The notes below the pieces were generated by a model. That model was not told the DNA's origin, ran no database searches, and was given only the letters and a program-made list of their open reading frames with translations. From Mrakia gelida (Eukaryota > Basidiomycota > Tremellomycetes > Cystofilobasidiales > Mrakiaceae), in assembly GCA_024345305.1 (NCBI GenBank), contig BRON01000014.1, forward strand, positions 1,054,001-1,118,000: a DNA stretch of 64,000 nt, in the 5' to 3' direction. Each line of letters begins with the position of its first letter. Position 1 is the stretch's first letter. This document shows, piece by piece, positions 1 to 11,589 of this stretch. Position numbers and translations under genes: made by a program.

Positions 1-144
1 ATGCAGGCAGACATCCTCACCAAGGCTCTCGGAGTCGAAAAGCTCGAACGGTTTAAGAAATCGCTCAACATCCAGAAGGAAACCTCGCGCGTGGATCAAA
101 AGACCAGCGGAGACATGGATGGAAACCCGCAGAGGGGGAAATGA
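1..144 (+). pseudogene. Ty1/copia polyprotein C-terminal remnant (RNase H end)
   Basis: The frame is open from base 1 to a TGA at 142-144 and encodes 47 residues containing 'ADILTKALGVEKLERFKK'. This is the classic last block of Ty1/copia RNase H, where 'ADILTK.L....F...R..L' precedes the end of the polyprotein. Only the very end is inside the window, so it cannot be judged whether the element upstream is intact. An LTR-like sequence follows directly, as expected for the 3' end of a copia element. The family call is from the motif; the element class is established knowledge. Confidence 0.8.
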
Positions 145-174
145 AGGAAGGACTCTCAGCTCATCGAGTGGGAG

Positions 175-398
175 TGTTGGAAGGTGGCGACTCGCAGAGA
201 GATCTTACGTAGTAGCTTAGTAACGCGTCTCGTTCAGTCCCCTTGGTAGTAACCATTCTTCGTAAACAGCTTTGTAAGCTACCTTCAGATCACGTGACCA
301 TTTCCATAGTATATAAACCTTTCGAGTAGCTAGCTTTATACAACAAGCTTTGAACCACATCCTGCAGACATCCCTAAGCTCAAGTGGACGACCCAACA
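175..398 (+). repeat. putative 3' LTR of the copia element
   Basis: The segment starts TGTTGG and ends CCAACA, a perfect 6-bp terminal inverted repeat of the type that bounds copia LTRs. A TATATAAA box lies near 310. A purine-rich stretch that could serve as polypurine tract precedes the LTR. The 5' LTR lies outside the window, so identity between the two LTRs and the target-site duplication cannot be checked. The sequence after 398 enters coding DNA of a glycosyltransferase-like gene, so this looks like an insertion boundary. Confidence 0.6.
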
Positions 399-2677
399 AC
401 ACCAACCTCCCCAACGGTTCGACTCCCTCCTCCCCGGTTCGAGTCTATACTCCTGGACTTCGATATGGACTTGGAACTCAGGTACTCTCAGAGCTGGAAA
501 TCTACTCTTCGCCGTACTACTCGCCCGCTCAGCTCTTCGAGGACCTCGATGCAGCTTGGGACGGTCTAGGAGCAGAGGTTGTTATTCTCGGAACGTGCGA
601 GGTCGAGTAAGTCCGCCTTCGTCTCTTTTCCCTCTTGTCTCGAGCTCGATACTGATGAACTCTTTGATCTCATGCTCGAAACAGCATGGGCTCCTTCTCC
701 GATGGACTGTGGAAGATCTGGCAGTCGCGTCCCGACGACCGAAAGTTCCCTCTCGTCTGCATCACTCGTGAGTCTCGTCCACGCTTTCTCTCCTCCTTCG
801 CACCATCTCGAGTGCAGTCGAGCTCACTCTCTCTCTTTCCTACCGTTTCTTTCTCTCGCACTCGCACAGATAACACTAACGACTTCAACTGGGCCGAGCG
901 ATACTCAGGCGATTGGGCTCGAGTCGGCCAGCTTCGAGTCATGCCCATTTCTCCTCAGTGCGAGCCTTCTCTTCCTCTCTCCTCGTCGAGCTCACCAACT
1001 AGTTCTCGTCGTACTGACCACCGGACCGCATCTTCATGTTATACAGCGCCGCTCACTCTCAATACAACCGATTCGTCCAGTTCTCGGACGCGTCGAATCG
1101 CTTTCACCTCGGCTACTCTCAGATCTCGGTCCACCCTCACATCCCCATCCTTCCAATCGAACGACTTCGAGGTTTCAACGCCCATGGCGAGCACTCAGGA
1201 TCGTACATCTTCTCGCCCGAGCAGGATGGTCTCGGAGAGCTTCGTTTGAAGTTCAAGGACATCAACGACGAGGTCGGTGGTGTTCGAGACGAGGGGCTCG
1301 ACTCGACTTGGGGAAGGAGGGATGGCAGGGTGTTGAGAGATGTTGTCATTCAAGGGAACTTCGAGGTCAGTTCGGACGAGGGAAGAAAGAGTAAGATGGA
1401 AAGAGGAGACTCTCAGCTGACTCGACGCGACCTTCCTCCTCTTCGAACCAGGCTTTCCGTCGAAACTACGTTGGGATCTTCGCCGATCTGGAAGCTGAGA
1501 TAGCTCGTTCGTGCAACTCCCCCTCTCCTCCATCCGAAGCGAGACTACTGCTGACTCGCTCTCGTCGCTCGTCGTTTCACAGTCGATCCCTCTTCGTGGG
1601 GGTGAGTTCTGAAACTCTCGATGGACGTCGACGCGACTCGTTTCGGCTGACTCTCGTTACCTTTCCTTTCTCTAGCTACCTCGCTCCCTCCTCCCCTTCT
1701 TCTCCCTTCGTGCCAGCTGCGACTCGAGACCATTTTGTCCTACACCTCGCTGGAAACGGAGATCCCGACTTCATTCCTCCCAGGTTAGCGCAACACGTCG
1801 TGAAGGTGAGTACGAGGCGTCCTTTCCTTCTCGTCGATCTCGATTCGCTCCTGACGCGTCTCGTCCTCTTCTCTCGCCGAAACAGGTTCACAGAGGACTC
1901 TCCTACCTCGACTTCTTCAGCCTCATGGGCAGCATGGACGTCGTGCTGCCTGCTTTCACCGATTCTGGAGGATGTGAGTCTCGCGTTTCGGTGCAGAGAT
2001 TCTTCGGTGCCGAGGATCGGGACGCGTCGAAGTCAACTCACTGACGCTTCGAGTCCTTCTTCCCTCGCCAGACTACGAATTCGCAGCTTCCTCGACTGTC
2101 GCTATGGCTATGCAGTGCGAGGTTCGTTCTCTCCCACTTGATCCTTCTCCCATTGTCTTCGACGAAGAACTGACGACCAAATTCAAACTCTTTTCGCTCG
2201 ACAGGTCCCTCTCCTCGTCACTGCTCGAATCTTCCGAGCCTACGCTTACCTCAGTTCGTCTCTCCCCATCCCCATCTCCTCTCGCTCTCTTCTCTCCCTA
2301 CCTCCCCTCTCCGACGCTGACTCTTCGTCCCTTCTTCTCCTCCCCATCCTTCAGCTCCCGATACCACGATCCTTCGACCTCACACCGTCTCCGAAGTCCA
2401 AGCTCTCAAGATCCTTCGAACCTCACACTACTCTCGCCCAGCTCGAGGATACCTCCACACCGCCGAACGATCCTACACCGAGACGGACGCGGGACTGGGG
2501 AGACTCGGAGTCGTCGCGAGCGAGGGCGAGTTGCTCGAGCACGCTTCGGTTCGAGCGGACGCGGAGGAGATGATCAAGAGGGGTTGGACGACGAACGAGA
2601 AGGTGTGGAAAAAGTTCAAGAAGGGGATTAGGGAGATGAACCAGGCTGCTGTGAGGGAGATGGTACTTGAGAGGTAG
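399..2677 (+). CDS. 5'-truncated putative glycosyltransferase, disrupted by the copia insertion
   Basis: Spliced exons read 'YSSPYYSPAQLFEDL', 'VVILGTCEVD', 'FPLVCITHNTNDFNW', 'LRDVVIQGNFEAFRRNY', 'GLSYLDFFSLMGSMDVVLPA', 'STVAMAMQCEVPLLVT' and finish at a TAG at 2675-2677. About eight introns use GTGAGT/GTAAGT donors. The order and motifs match an uncharacterised basidiomycete family usually labelled glycosyltransferase family 1-like; donor, acceptor and cellular site are unknown. Members normally have a further N-terminal part with a membrane anchor. Here the coding frame runs back into the LTR with no convincing ATG, so the gene has lost its 5' end. It may be a pseudogene or may be transcribed from the LTR. 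Confidence 0.6.
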
Positions 2678-2910
2678 AAGAGAGAGGCGGAGGTTGGACT
2701 TTCGGTCGGTCTCGTTTCGTCTCGTTTCGTTCTCGGGAGATCTTGTGCATACCTTTTGCTTCTGTTTGCTCGTTCCCTGTTCTCTGTTTTGAATCGCGTC
2801 TTCGTCTTCACGTCCATCCATCTTCTCCTATCGCATGATTGCTCGCTCGCTCGCTCTTCTTGCTTTCCCTCTCGACTCGTCTCGATGGCCGACGCGTCTC
2901 CCAACCAATG
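2678..2910. other. intergenic, downstream of the glycosyltransferase
   Basis: No gene recognised. It separates the glycosyltransferase stop from the LSC2 exon copy. A CGACGCGTC-type motif sits near 2891. Confidence 0.5.
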
Positions 2911-3019
2911 GAGCTGAACTGACCGAGTTGAGGAGCTTGATGGACTGATACTCGTGGATGGATAGAGGCTTCTTGGGGACGACCGAATATCTAGACGACG
3001 GAGCGAGTCGGGGGAGGAC
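2911..3019 (-). pseudogene. duplicated fragment of LSC2 exon 1
   Basis: This 109-bp stretch aligns with 8839-8947 at about 91% identity (about 10 mismatches by eye). Read on the minus strand it gives 'LPRLAPSSRYSVV' and '[17 protein letters not shown]', matching '[13 protein letters not shown]' and '[17 protein letters not shown]' of the real LSC2 first exon. The copy includes the GTCAGTTCAGCTC splice donor and then diverges. No start codon at the equivalent position and no further LSC2 exons follow, so it is a partial duplication, not a second gene. The rest of 3020-3333 holds nothing recognisable. Confidence 0.8.
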
Positions 3020-3333
3020 CTGAAACACGAGTCGGTCGCCTTCGACTCGCCAGCTCGTCCTGTTTATTTGTCCTTGCGAGGCACAGCTCGAGTCGAGTCT
3101 GCAAGTTCCGATTAAGAAAGTCAAAGCGAAGGTGTGCATACATCGAGAAGAGCTTGAGCAAAGAGCGACGAGTGGTTGAAAAGAGGGAGGGAGAGTAGCG
3201 AGGAAGGACCGAGACGGAGAGAGCACAAAAAGAGACAGAAGATTGAGGGAGTGTCCGAGCGAAGCAAAGCGAGATCTAGGATACAAGAAAGGAAGGTAGG
3301 GAAGGCTAGAAAGCGTACGAAAGTTAGAGAGGC

Positions 3334-5401
3334 TCAGGCTGGGAAGTCGTCGCCGACGGGCGAGTCGCGATGGACGTAAATCGAAGGAGGAGCGTCGTTC
3401 CAGTCTTCGACTCTACGAGCGTTGATAATGGACATCGTCGAGGCAGCGGTTCCTACGAATCCCTTCCCCATCGAGAGGAGAACGTTATCGATCAGGGTTG
3501 GATGCCTGTCTCGCGGAAGAAAGACAAAGGAAAGGTCAGGTCTCGCTCGCCGACGCGAATCGAAGCGACTCAAACGAAGACTCACCAGTCTCCCCACTGC
3601 CGCCTGATGCTCAGGCTCATCTCCTCATCAACCGTCTTCCAGCCCTTCCCAACAGTCAACTCCCTCAAGAGCTCGGGGTCCTTCTCGTCCGTTGTAAAGA
3701 GGACGTTCTCGACGAGTTTGCCCGTCTCTTGGAAGATCGTCGATTTGAGAGTCTCGACGGCGAACGAATACTGAGCGGCGGACCAGGCGTGCTGAGTGAT
3801 GTTGGGGCTCAAGGTAGGTGGTGGTGGCCAGAACAGGAGGAAGTCGCCTGAAGGAAAGGAAGGAGAGAAAGAAGAAGATTCGATCAGTTCCATCGACGCG
3901 TTCGAAAGACGAGACGAGCGCCACAAGTCGAGACTCACCATGTCGAATATGGACCGAGATGTACTCTACGGGCCCTCCCCACTCAGAGACACCGAATACC
4001 CACCTCGCGACAAGTTCGCCTCGAGCCTTGAGCTCTGGCGTCCAGTGCATGTGTCGAGCGACGGCGGGCCACGCACCGACTTCACGCCCCCCATCTCCCG
4101 CCCATTCGCTCGAGACGAAACGCTCGTTGGAGGCGTAGTAGTCGTTGTCCTGGATGAAGTCGAGTATTAGAACGAGAATCAGCTCCCGAACGCCAGGCTT
4201 GAGCTGAGAACGAAGCGTTCAACTCACGATGCAAGGGAGGTGTGTCGAAGGCAGGAAAGCCTTGGTTCCGTTGATGGCGTCGAGGTAGGGTTGAATGATG
4301 GGAGATTTGGGATGGAGGTAGGTGGTGAGGGTGGGTATCGAGATTTCGGGTCGGGAACGACGAGCGAGGGGAGGGAGGTCGGAGAAGGTGGCGTCTGAGA
4401 GCGACGACGCGTCGAATCGAAAGGAAACAAAGTCAGCTCCTCCTGCTTCTTGCCTTCCTCTTCATCTTCATCTTCCCTTCCTCCCTCTTCTTTATAAACA
4501 TGGAGAGCGAGTGAGCTCGAACTCACTGATCCTCAAACGGTGCAACCCCTCGTTTAACCCAGGCGTGTGGGCAGACCAGCACGCGAAATCGACCCAGTCC
4601 GTCTCGTTGAAGCCTCCAGGCTCGGATCCGATCGTTACGTTGACCAGCTCTGTCCACTCGATGATTCCGACGAGACCGTGTTCTTGGTGGAGGTAGTCGA
4701 AGAGACGAGGGAGGTCGAAGATCGAAGAGAAGGGCATGTCGAGCAGAGGGAAGGTGATGAGGTGATCTCCGAGCTGAGGAGCGTAGCCGAAGATAGGAGG
4801 GAGGATGGGGATCCGAGATGTGAGGAGGGCGATGTATATAGCTGGAGGAAGGGGAAGGGAAGAGAGGAGAAGTCAGTAAAGGCGCGCGGTTGGAAGGAGA
4901 GCGGGAGGAAGGGCGAACTCGTCGCGAGACACATCACTTGATTCGTCACTCCTCCCTGCGAAGAAGGGCCCAAAGTCAGCTCAGCCACACCTCCAGACTA
5001 AGTTCTACTCACCAAGTTTCCAGCGGTGAAGTAGAACTGATCCTCCATCAAACGAGCTGCTCGAGAGAAGAACGAACGAAAGCGGAGAGCGAGATCAGCT
5101 TCGCTCTCCTTCTCCTCCTCCTCCTCTCCTCTTCTTTCCTCCCCTCCCCCCGCCCTCTTTTCTTGGAATCTTGTACTCACAAGGCCAATCCATCCCCTTC
5201 CCTTCCAGCGTGCCCTTCAAGACCATCGCACTCGGACTCCTCATCACCCTTCCTCCTCCTCTCAGCCAACGCAAGTTGACGATGCGCTCCCTCCGCTGAT
5301 CCTTCTCCGACGGTGAGGAAGACGAGAGGAAAGAAGACCAGAGAAGCGAGGACTCCAAGGATGAGGATCGACTTGGGGGAACGAGAGAGTCGTCGGGTCA
5401 T
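3334..5401 (-). CDS. O-fucosyltransferase-like protein, membrane-anchored
   Basis: Minus-strand exons contain 'GGVTNQVMCLATALYI', 'LTSRIPILPPIFGY', 'SIFDLPRLFDYL', 'GPVEYISVHIRHGDF' and, before the TGA at 3334-3336, 'GFVGTAASTMSIINARRVED'. The HIRHGDF box and the C-terminal 'TAASTMS..ARRVEDW' block are hallmarks of GT-B protein O-fucosyltransferase-like enzymes common in basidiomycetes. Such proteins would use GDP-fucose in the secretory pathway; the substrate here is unknown. The chosen ATG at 5401 opens an exon with a hydrophobic anchor, 'SILILGVLASLVFFPLVFLT', typical of type II Golgi enzymes. The anchor frame does not pass simply through the donor at 5182 into the next exon, so the N-terminal model needs a donor near 5263 or another start. 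There are about eight introns. Confidence 0.75.
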
Positions 5402-5823
5402 CTGGAAGAAGGAGAGGACGAGCTGGTGGGGTTGGGGAAGAACCTGTCAGCCGGGGCGAGTCGTCTGAGCGAACTCGCTCAGGGGTGAGGGAAGGTCAGT
5501 TTCGTACGTTGGCCTGTTGGTTTGATCCTGCCGCCGCCGAGAAGGATCCGAGGATGAGTTCCGGTGGAGAAAGGAGGGAGCGGAGTTGAGTTCTAATTTG
5601 GACCCTCGAGGGGGATGATGAGCTCTCGAAGGCAAAAGGGAGGTCTGTTGGGCGCGACGCGTTTCGAACGAAAACTCCAAAACGCTGATCAGCCTTCTCA
5701 ACTTCGCGCAACTCGAGGAAAGGTTTCAAAGGTTGAAAAGTAGTAGATAGAGATGCCTTGACGTCGCACGCAGTACGCAAGGGAGAAAACCAACAAAACG
5801 AAACAGCCCCAAACTCGACTCGT
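5402..5823. other. intergenic between O-FucT-like gene and LSC2 3' end
   Basis: Holds the upstream region of the minus-strand O-fucosyltransferase-like gene and the 3' flank of LSC2. No coding or RNA signal seen. Confidence 0.5.
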
Positions 5824-8800
5824 TTAAACAGCCATCTCGACGGCCTTAGCAGCAGCCTCGTCCAGTCCATCTGTAAACAGACCAAAGCGAATCAGCTCGA
5901 GTTCGCGAAGCGTTCGAGAGAGAGGAAAAGGATGGACGCTGGAAACTCACCGAAGGGGTAGATCTTCAAACCACTCTTCTTGATCATCTCCTTCGCCTCC
6001 TCGGCCTTGGTTCCCTGAAGACGAACGATCAGAGGGATCGTGAGCTCCAACTCCTTGGCAGCCTTGATGATACCCTCAGCGATAACGTCGCATCGCATGA
6101 TTCCACCGACTGAGAGGACGAAGCGAACGCGGAAAGGGGAGGAGGTCAGCGAACGCGTCGAGACGAGACGAGATTCGAACATCGACGACAGACAGAGGAG
6201 GACGCACAGATGTTGACGAAAATGCTCTTGACTTTAGGCTCGGAAAGGACGATCTCGAAAGCCTTCTTGACGGCCTCGGCGGTGGCTCCTCCTCCGACGT
6301 CGAGGAAGTCTGGGAACGAACGAAGGAAAGGGTCAGCTCGAGCTCTCTCGTCTTCGTCCCTTCGTTCCTTCCTCGGCCTTCGAAGACATCGATAGATAGA
6401 GCAGCACTCACTAGCGGGGTCTCCTCCGTTCAGCTTGAGCACATCCATGGTAGCCATGGCAAGTCCAGCTCCGTTAACGAGGCATCCGATGTTTCCGTCG
6501 AGCTCTGAAGCGAAGCAACGAACCAAACCCAAACGCGATTAGCCTCTTGTCCAGTCCACACCCTAACGACTTCTCGCCCTCAACTCGACTCTGTCTTTCC
6601 TCCTGCAACGATGGTCGCTGCCTCGAAAGAAGAAGGGCTCGGAATCGAGGAACTCACTGATGAAGTTCAATCCGTACTTAGCAGCGTCGACCTCTCCCTG
6701 ATCCTCCTGGGACAGATCCCGGAGAGCGAAGATATCCTTCTGTCGGAACTCGGCGTTGTCGTCGAAACCGAACTTGGCGTCCATGCTAGATCACGCCGAA
6801 GAAGAAGAAGAGGTCAGTTCGAAGGTCGCGTTACGTCTTCCGTCGACTCGAGCTCGAACTCCAACACGAGCGGAGGTGGAGTGGAGGCAGCGACGTACCA
6901 GAGGATAGTTCCATCGGCCAACTCTCCCAAGGGGTTGATCTCGATCTGGGTGGCGTCCTGGTTTCGTCGAAGAACGAAAGAAAGAGCGAGAGGTCAGCTC
7001 GGGTGTGAGCGGAGCGCGAGCTCACCTCGCCTCGACTCCTCCTTCGAAACGAGCAGAGATGAACGAACCTTCTCCTTGAAGATCTTGTAAAGGTTCTGGA
7101 AGACCTCAGCGGCCTGCTTCCTATAAGGCGAGAAGCGAAGGAATCAATCGAGAAAAGTCAGCTTCGCTCGCTCCTCTTTGCGCTCCTTCCCTCCTTCGAG
7201 CGAGCTCGGAGGGCTGAGAGATGAGACGAGAACGTACCTGGAAGCCTCAGACTCGATTCCAATCTTGACAGCGACACCGTAAGCAGCCTCGTCGGAGAGA
7301 CCGTTAGCGTAGGAGATGGGGGTGGTGATGATGGCGGAAGGATCCGAGTGGGCGACCTCCTCGATGTTCATTCCTCTGATTGATTCGAGGAGAGAAGAGG
7401 GGTCAGCTTGGTGCTCTCGACGACCGTGCTGGAGGTATCTCGACGTCTCCGAAAAGAGAAGAGAACTCCAGAGCTGGAGAGCGAAGGAGAGAGAAAGGAA
7501 GAGGGAGGACGTACCCCTGAGCAGAAGCGACGAGAACGGGCGACTGAGAAGTTCGGTCGCAGAGAACGGCGACGTAGTACTCCTTCACAGGAGGAGTTCG
7601 CTCAGCGAGCATGACCTACACATAACGCAAAAAACGAACCAATGACAACAGCAACGTCAGTCAACGAAGTCCAGGCCCTCGAGATCTCGGAGGCGAGGGC
7701 GCGAACGAGGAAGGGAAGGGGAAGGAAGGTCTCTCCTCCTTCCCCTCGAGAGATCTGAGTACTCACAGCCTTGCACAATCGTCCGGCAGCACCAGTCTGC
7801 TTGGTGATAAGGTACTCGTTGAGCATCTTGGCAGCGTACTCCTTGGCTTGAGCAGGACTGTCGAATCGCAAAGGGAAAACAAAAGGAGGTCAGCTCGAGA
7901 TCTTTCTTCCTCCTCGCACGTTGTCCTTCCTTGCGAGCTCGGTTGCTGAGCCGGAGCTCGCACAACCGCACCGACTTCACTACAGATGCATGTTTCCATC
8001 GAGACTGTAGATTTTTTGGAGGGCTGGGGAGGCGAGAGAGAGGGTAGAGACTCACGAATCGACCATGTGAACTCCTCCCTGGAACCCGCTCGAGAAGTGA
8101 CCCTTTCCTCGTCCTCCAGCGAGAACCTGAGCCTTGATCACCAGAGAGTTCTGCTTGTCACCTGAAGAGCAGACGAGAGAGACGAACAGTCCAAGAGTCA
8201 GCCCTCGAGATGCGAGCTTGCAAGAAGCAGAGGAACGGTTCGGAGACCGAGGACGGAGGGAGGAGGGAGGGAAGGGAAAGGGCGAGGGGAGGAGTCGTGG
8301 CTCTGGAGACGTACCGAACGACTTAGCGACAGCCTCAGCCTCCTCCGGAGTAGTAGCAGCGATGGATTTGGGGGTGGCAATACCGTACTGTTGAGAGAAA
8401 AGACATAGGGGAGAGGAAAGGTCAGCGAAAAGGAAGGAAACGAGATGGAGGAAGGGAGGAGGGTGATTCGGCTATCTGAACAGCGAACGAGGTCGTCGAA
8501 GAGCTGGGGAGGAAGGTAGGAGGCAGGTGGAAAGCTCGGTAAAGCTCTGAGGAGTATAGAGTAAGTCTAAGTGATGAGGAGAAGGTGGTAGAGGCTCTTG
8601 GACGAGGTGCGTGCACTGGCAAAGAGCTCGTCCGTCCTTCCTCCCTCGAACCAACGACGTCGAACCAATCACCCATCTCTCCCTCCTCCGTCCCGTTTCC
8701 TTCCGAACCAGTAGATACGACAGAGCAGCTCCTAGCCGAGCCAGCTCTTCTCGCATCACCATGCTGGTCTTGCTCCCCTATATCCGAGCTCGTAAAGAAG

Positions 8801-8962
8801 CGAGGGGGGGGAACGAAGGAAGGAAAGTGAAAGAGGAAGAGCTGAACTGACCGAGTTGAGGAGCTTGACGGACTGGTACTCGTGGATGGAGAGAGACCTC
8901 TTGGCCACAACCGAAGATCTAGACGACGAAGCGAGTCGGGGGAGGAGAGATCGAGAGAACAT
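5824..8962 (-). CDS. LSC2: succinyl-CoA ligase beta subunit, mitochondrial
   Basis: The start at 8962 gives '[20 protein letters not shown]', an Arg/Ser-rich mitochondrial presequence, then 'LSIHEYQS' at the ATP-grasp N-terminus. Later exons carry '[16 protein letters not shown]', 'GGVHMVDS', '[17 protein letters not shown]', '[15 protein letters not shown]', '[17 protein letters not shown]' and '[14 protein letters not shown]', all diagnostic for the beta subunit. It ends '...[12 protein letters not shown]' at a TAA (5824-5826). With the alpha subunit it forms succinyl-CoA:ADP/GDP ligase of the TCA cycle. At least ten short introns break the gene. Exon 1 has a diverged copy at 2911-3019. The upstream region 8963-9666 has no coding signal I can support. 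Confidence 0.95.
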
Positions 8963-9666
8963 GGTGAAGAGAGAGAGAGAGGGGGAGGGAGTAGATGATG
9001 GTTGAAAGGTCAAAGAGGGATGGGCAGAAAGAGCGAGTCGTTCCGGCCGGGCGTAGGGCGGACTTCCTCGGACAGAGATGGGAGGAGGGAGGAAGATTTT
9101 TCCCTGATTTTTTCGGAAGAGGGAATCTTCATCCCCTCGTCCTTCAGACCTCCACAGTTTCTCCCTTATGAAAATCCTCCTTGTCCAAGATATCAATCCC
9201 CAAAAAGCGTGACCCGTCTCGACTTCAAAACCTCAGCCCTCCGAGCTCGCTTCTTGTTTTCTCCCAACGACGAGGAGCACGACGACTCTTTACTTTCCTC
9301 CCCTCTCCTCATCTGAGCGTTTGGCTGGTCTACTGTATCCCTGTCTCTGCACTCCCCTTTCTTCCGGACTCGTCTGGAGGAGAGAGGTTGCGATGTCCTT
9401 GTCAGAGGGAAAAAAAGATCGCCTTGAGTCCGAAACGGCTTCGACCTTTTGGGTTGAACCACTCGTGCTAGTGACGGAATTAGGCTGAGCTACATACTAC
9501 TAGATCTATCGATGTCATCATTTCTTGCTGTTGCTTCGGTGTTGAAAGAGGCGGAGGGAGGAGCAGAGCCGGCGAGGGAGGAAGGGAGGGAAGGAGAAAA
9601 CGCGAGCTCGAGTCCTTCCTTCCATCCCTCCAACTCCATCGACAGATCTTCCTTCCTCTCTCTCAG
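8963..9666. other. intergenic, LSC2 upstream region
   Basis: Probable promoter of the minus-strand LSC2, rich in GAGGGA/purine runs near 8970-9010. No gene seen. The next supported exon begins after an acceptor at 9666. Confidence 0.4.
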
Positions 9667-10455
9667 GCCGCCCCTTCGTCGGCGTACAACATAGAGGGAC
9701 ATCGGTCCTTCCTCGAACCTGGGACATCCTTCGCTATCTCCAGACGGTCTCGCTCAGTCTCTCGACTCTCGACTCCCCTCTTGTCCTCGCTGGATCCAAC
9801 ACCGACCCCCAACTCGCTCCTCTCAGCTCCCTGCACATCATCTTCAGGTCCCTATCTACAATGCAGTACCTCAACAGAGTCATCCAAGAACCGTCTCATC
9901 TTCTGTATCTACGTATCGCGTCCCGAGGACCCTGCAACCTCGAGGAGATGGACACCGCGGGAGGAGGAAGGAGCGGCTCGTCGAGCTCGAGTTCCTGTGA
10001 GTCTCTCCAGCTTTCTTCCCTCGTTCAGAGCTCCAAAGTATAGTAGGCGGATCCTTGGGGACCTGAAGCGTCGAATTTTAACTCTCTTCGCTGGGACGTC
10101 GGCTCGGCAGCAGAAAGGGCAAAGAAAAGAAGGAAGCTCGAGCTCACCAACCTCTCCTCTCTTCCTTTCTTCTACAGCTCCCTCTTATTCTCGCCTTGGC
10201 ATCAAACGCTTCTTCCTCGTCGACAAGGCTTGTTTCCGCATCTTCGAGCTTCTCGTCGAACTGGACAATGCTGGGAAACCCTTCAACTCTAGTTTCACCA
10301 CGTCAACCGAGGACGAACTCCTCCCTTCGACCCACGCCCCTCCGCCGAAACCTGCAACGGTTACAAAACTTTCATCACAGCTCTTCCGAGATCGGATGCA
10401 CCTCGTCTCACCTAACTCCTTAACCTCGGTTTATGGTCTTTCGGTCGCCTCTTAA
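9667..10455 (+). CDS. 5'-incomplete two-exon gene or gene remnant, leucine-rich
   Basis: Not recognised with certainty. An acceptor CAG at 9666 opens an exon reading 'PRTWDILRYLQTVSLSLS', 'PQLAPLSSLHIIFRSL' and 'PSHLLYLRIASRGPCN', with the spaced leucines of a leucine-rich-repeat-like protein. A GTGAGT donor at 9997 and a TACAG acceptor ending at 10177 join it in phase to 'RLGIKRFFLVDKACFRIFEL' and a TAA at 10453-10455. Frame continuity across the intron (phase 1 on both sides) supports real splicing. No upstream exon or start codon could be found, so it may be truncated. Its last residues, 'LVSPNSLTSVYGLSVAS', resemble a reading frame ending near 63027. Confidence 0.4.
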   Translation, partial: AAPSSAYNIEGHRSFLEPGTSFAISRRSRSVSRLSTPLLSSLDPTPTPNSLLSAPCTSSSGPYLQCSTSTESSKNRLIFCIYVSRPEDPATSRRWTPREEEGAARRARVPVSLSSFLPSFRAPKYSRRILGDLKRRILTLFAGTSARQQKGQRKEGSSSSPTSPLFLSSTAPSYSRLGIKRFFLVDKACFRIFELLVELDNAGKPFNSSFTTSTEDELLPSTHAPPPKPATVTKLSSQLFRDRMHLVSPNSLTSVYGLSVAS

Positions 10456-10597
10456 CTCGCTTCAATTGTGGTGTTGAACTTGACGTCGTTCTCGTTTGAT
10501 CAATCTTGCACTCGTCTTCTATCGACTTGACGCCTAGCCGGAGTTTAGTTAAATATGATGTAGTCTCTCCCCGCTACTTCTCCTCTCGTTCACTCTC

Positions 10598-11589
10598 TAC
10601 AGGAAACCCAAAGCGACCGAACTCAACACAATCGACGCGACGACTCCCACCCTCAACCCACCTCCGAACCTTGCAGAGGCTCCGCTCGGAGCAGTAATCG
10701 CACTCGCGGGTAGCGGGGTTGTTCCATTGATAGCGGCGAGGACCCTGAAGAGTATGAAACAACGCAGAATCGAAAGAAGAAGGTCAGAACGAGACGCGTC
10801 GAGAGAGAGAGAGAAAGTGCCTTGTCTCTTCCTCCAAAGAGAGAGGGACTCACTGATCGTAGCTGACCAAGGTTACATTTTGAAGGGGGAACTTCCCTCT
10901 TTGCCAGCACGAGCTGAACTGTATCGAGCGAGAGAGACAGGGAGGGATGGAGCGACGGTCAGGTTCTCGTCGAAGCAAGATGGGATGAGAGGCGAACGTA
11001 CAAGCTCCTGAGTGCTGCTTTTCGCCTCCTGGTAGTACTCGGAACGGCTCACCCCCATGTTCGTGCCGTAGACTGTTGAATCGTTCGCAACCGATCAAGG
11101 AAACGAGGAGAGGGAAGTCAGCTCGCATCCCCCCAATTCGCGACTCTGACCAAACCCTCCCTCCCCCCAATTATCCAAGCTTCTGAAACCGACCGACTCA
11201 CCAACTTCACAATTCACACACCTCATGAACCCATTGAACCTGTCCTGCTCACAAACCCTCAAACACCCATCCAAGTCGTTCGCAGCACAACTTTGGTAGA
11301 TCGGGACGGTGGAAGCGCAGGAGGTCTGGCATTCCGCTGGGATGGCTTCGGGGCCGAAGGAGAGGGTGGTGGTGGTGAATGAAGAGAGGGTGAGGTTTTG
11401 ATGCCTTGCGAGGACGAGGGAGGGGAAGGACGACAGCGTTGAGGGAGGAGGGAGGACGGCTGCAAAATGAGCGTTGTCAAACAAGGTTCGTTCAAGCGCG
11501 AGGGAAGACTAGAAGGGGATGGACGTACCTGCTGAAGCGACAAGAGCTGATGTAAGGAGAGCGAAGGGGAGAAGGTTGAGGGAGAGCAT
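10598..11589 (-). CDS. small cysteine-rich secreted protein, probable GPI anchor (paralogue 1)
   Basis: The start at 11589 gives a signal peptide, 'MLSLNLLPFALLTSALVASA'. Exon 2 (11202-11459) holds seven cysteines spaced C-x3-C-x9-C-x7-C-x3-C-x10-C-x2-C, e.g. 'CAANDLDGCLRVCEQD'. Exons 3-5 give 'VYGTNMGVSRSEYY', 'NVTLVSYDQVLAAINGTTPL' and a hydrophobic tail 'VGVVASIVLSSVALGFL' before the TAG, which is a GPI-signal-like end. The product is probably attached to the cell wall or plasma membrane; no known function. It is a tandem paralogue of the next gene, with the same exon order. The acceptor of exon 4 is weak and its boundary is the least certain part. Confidence 0.7.
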
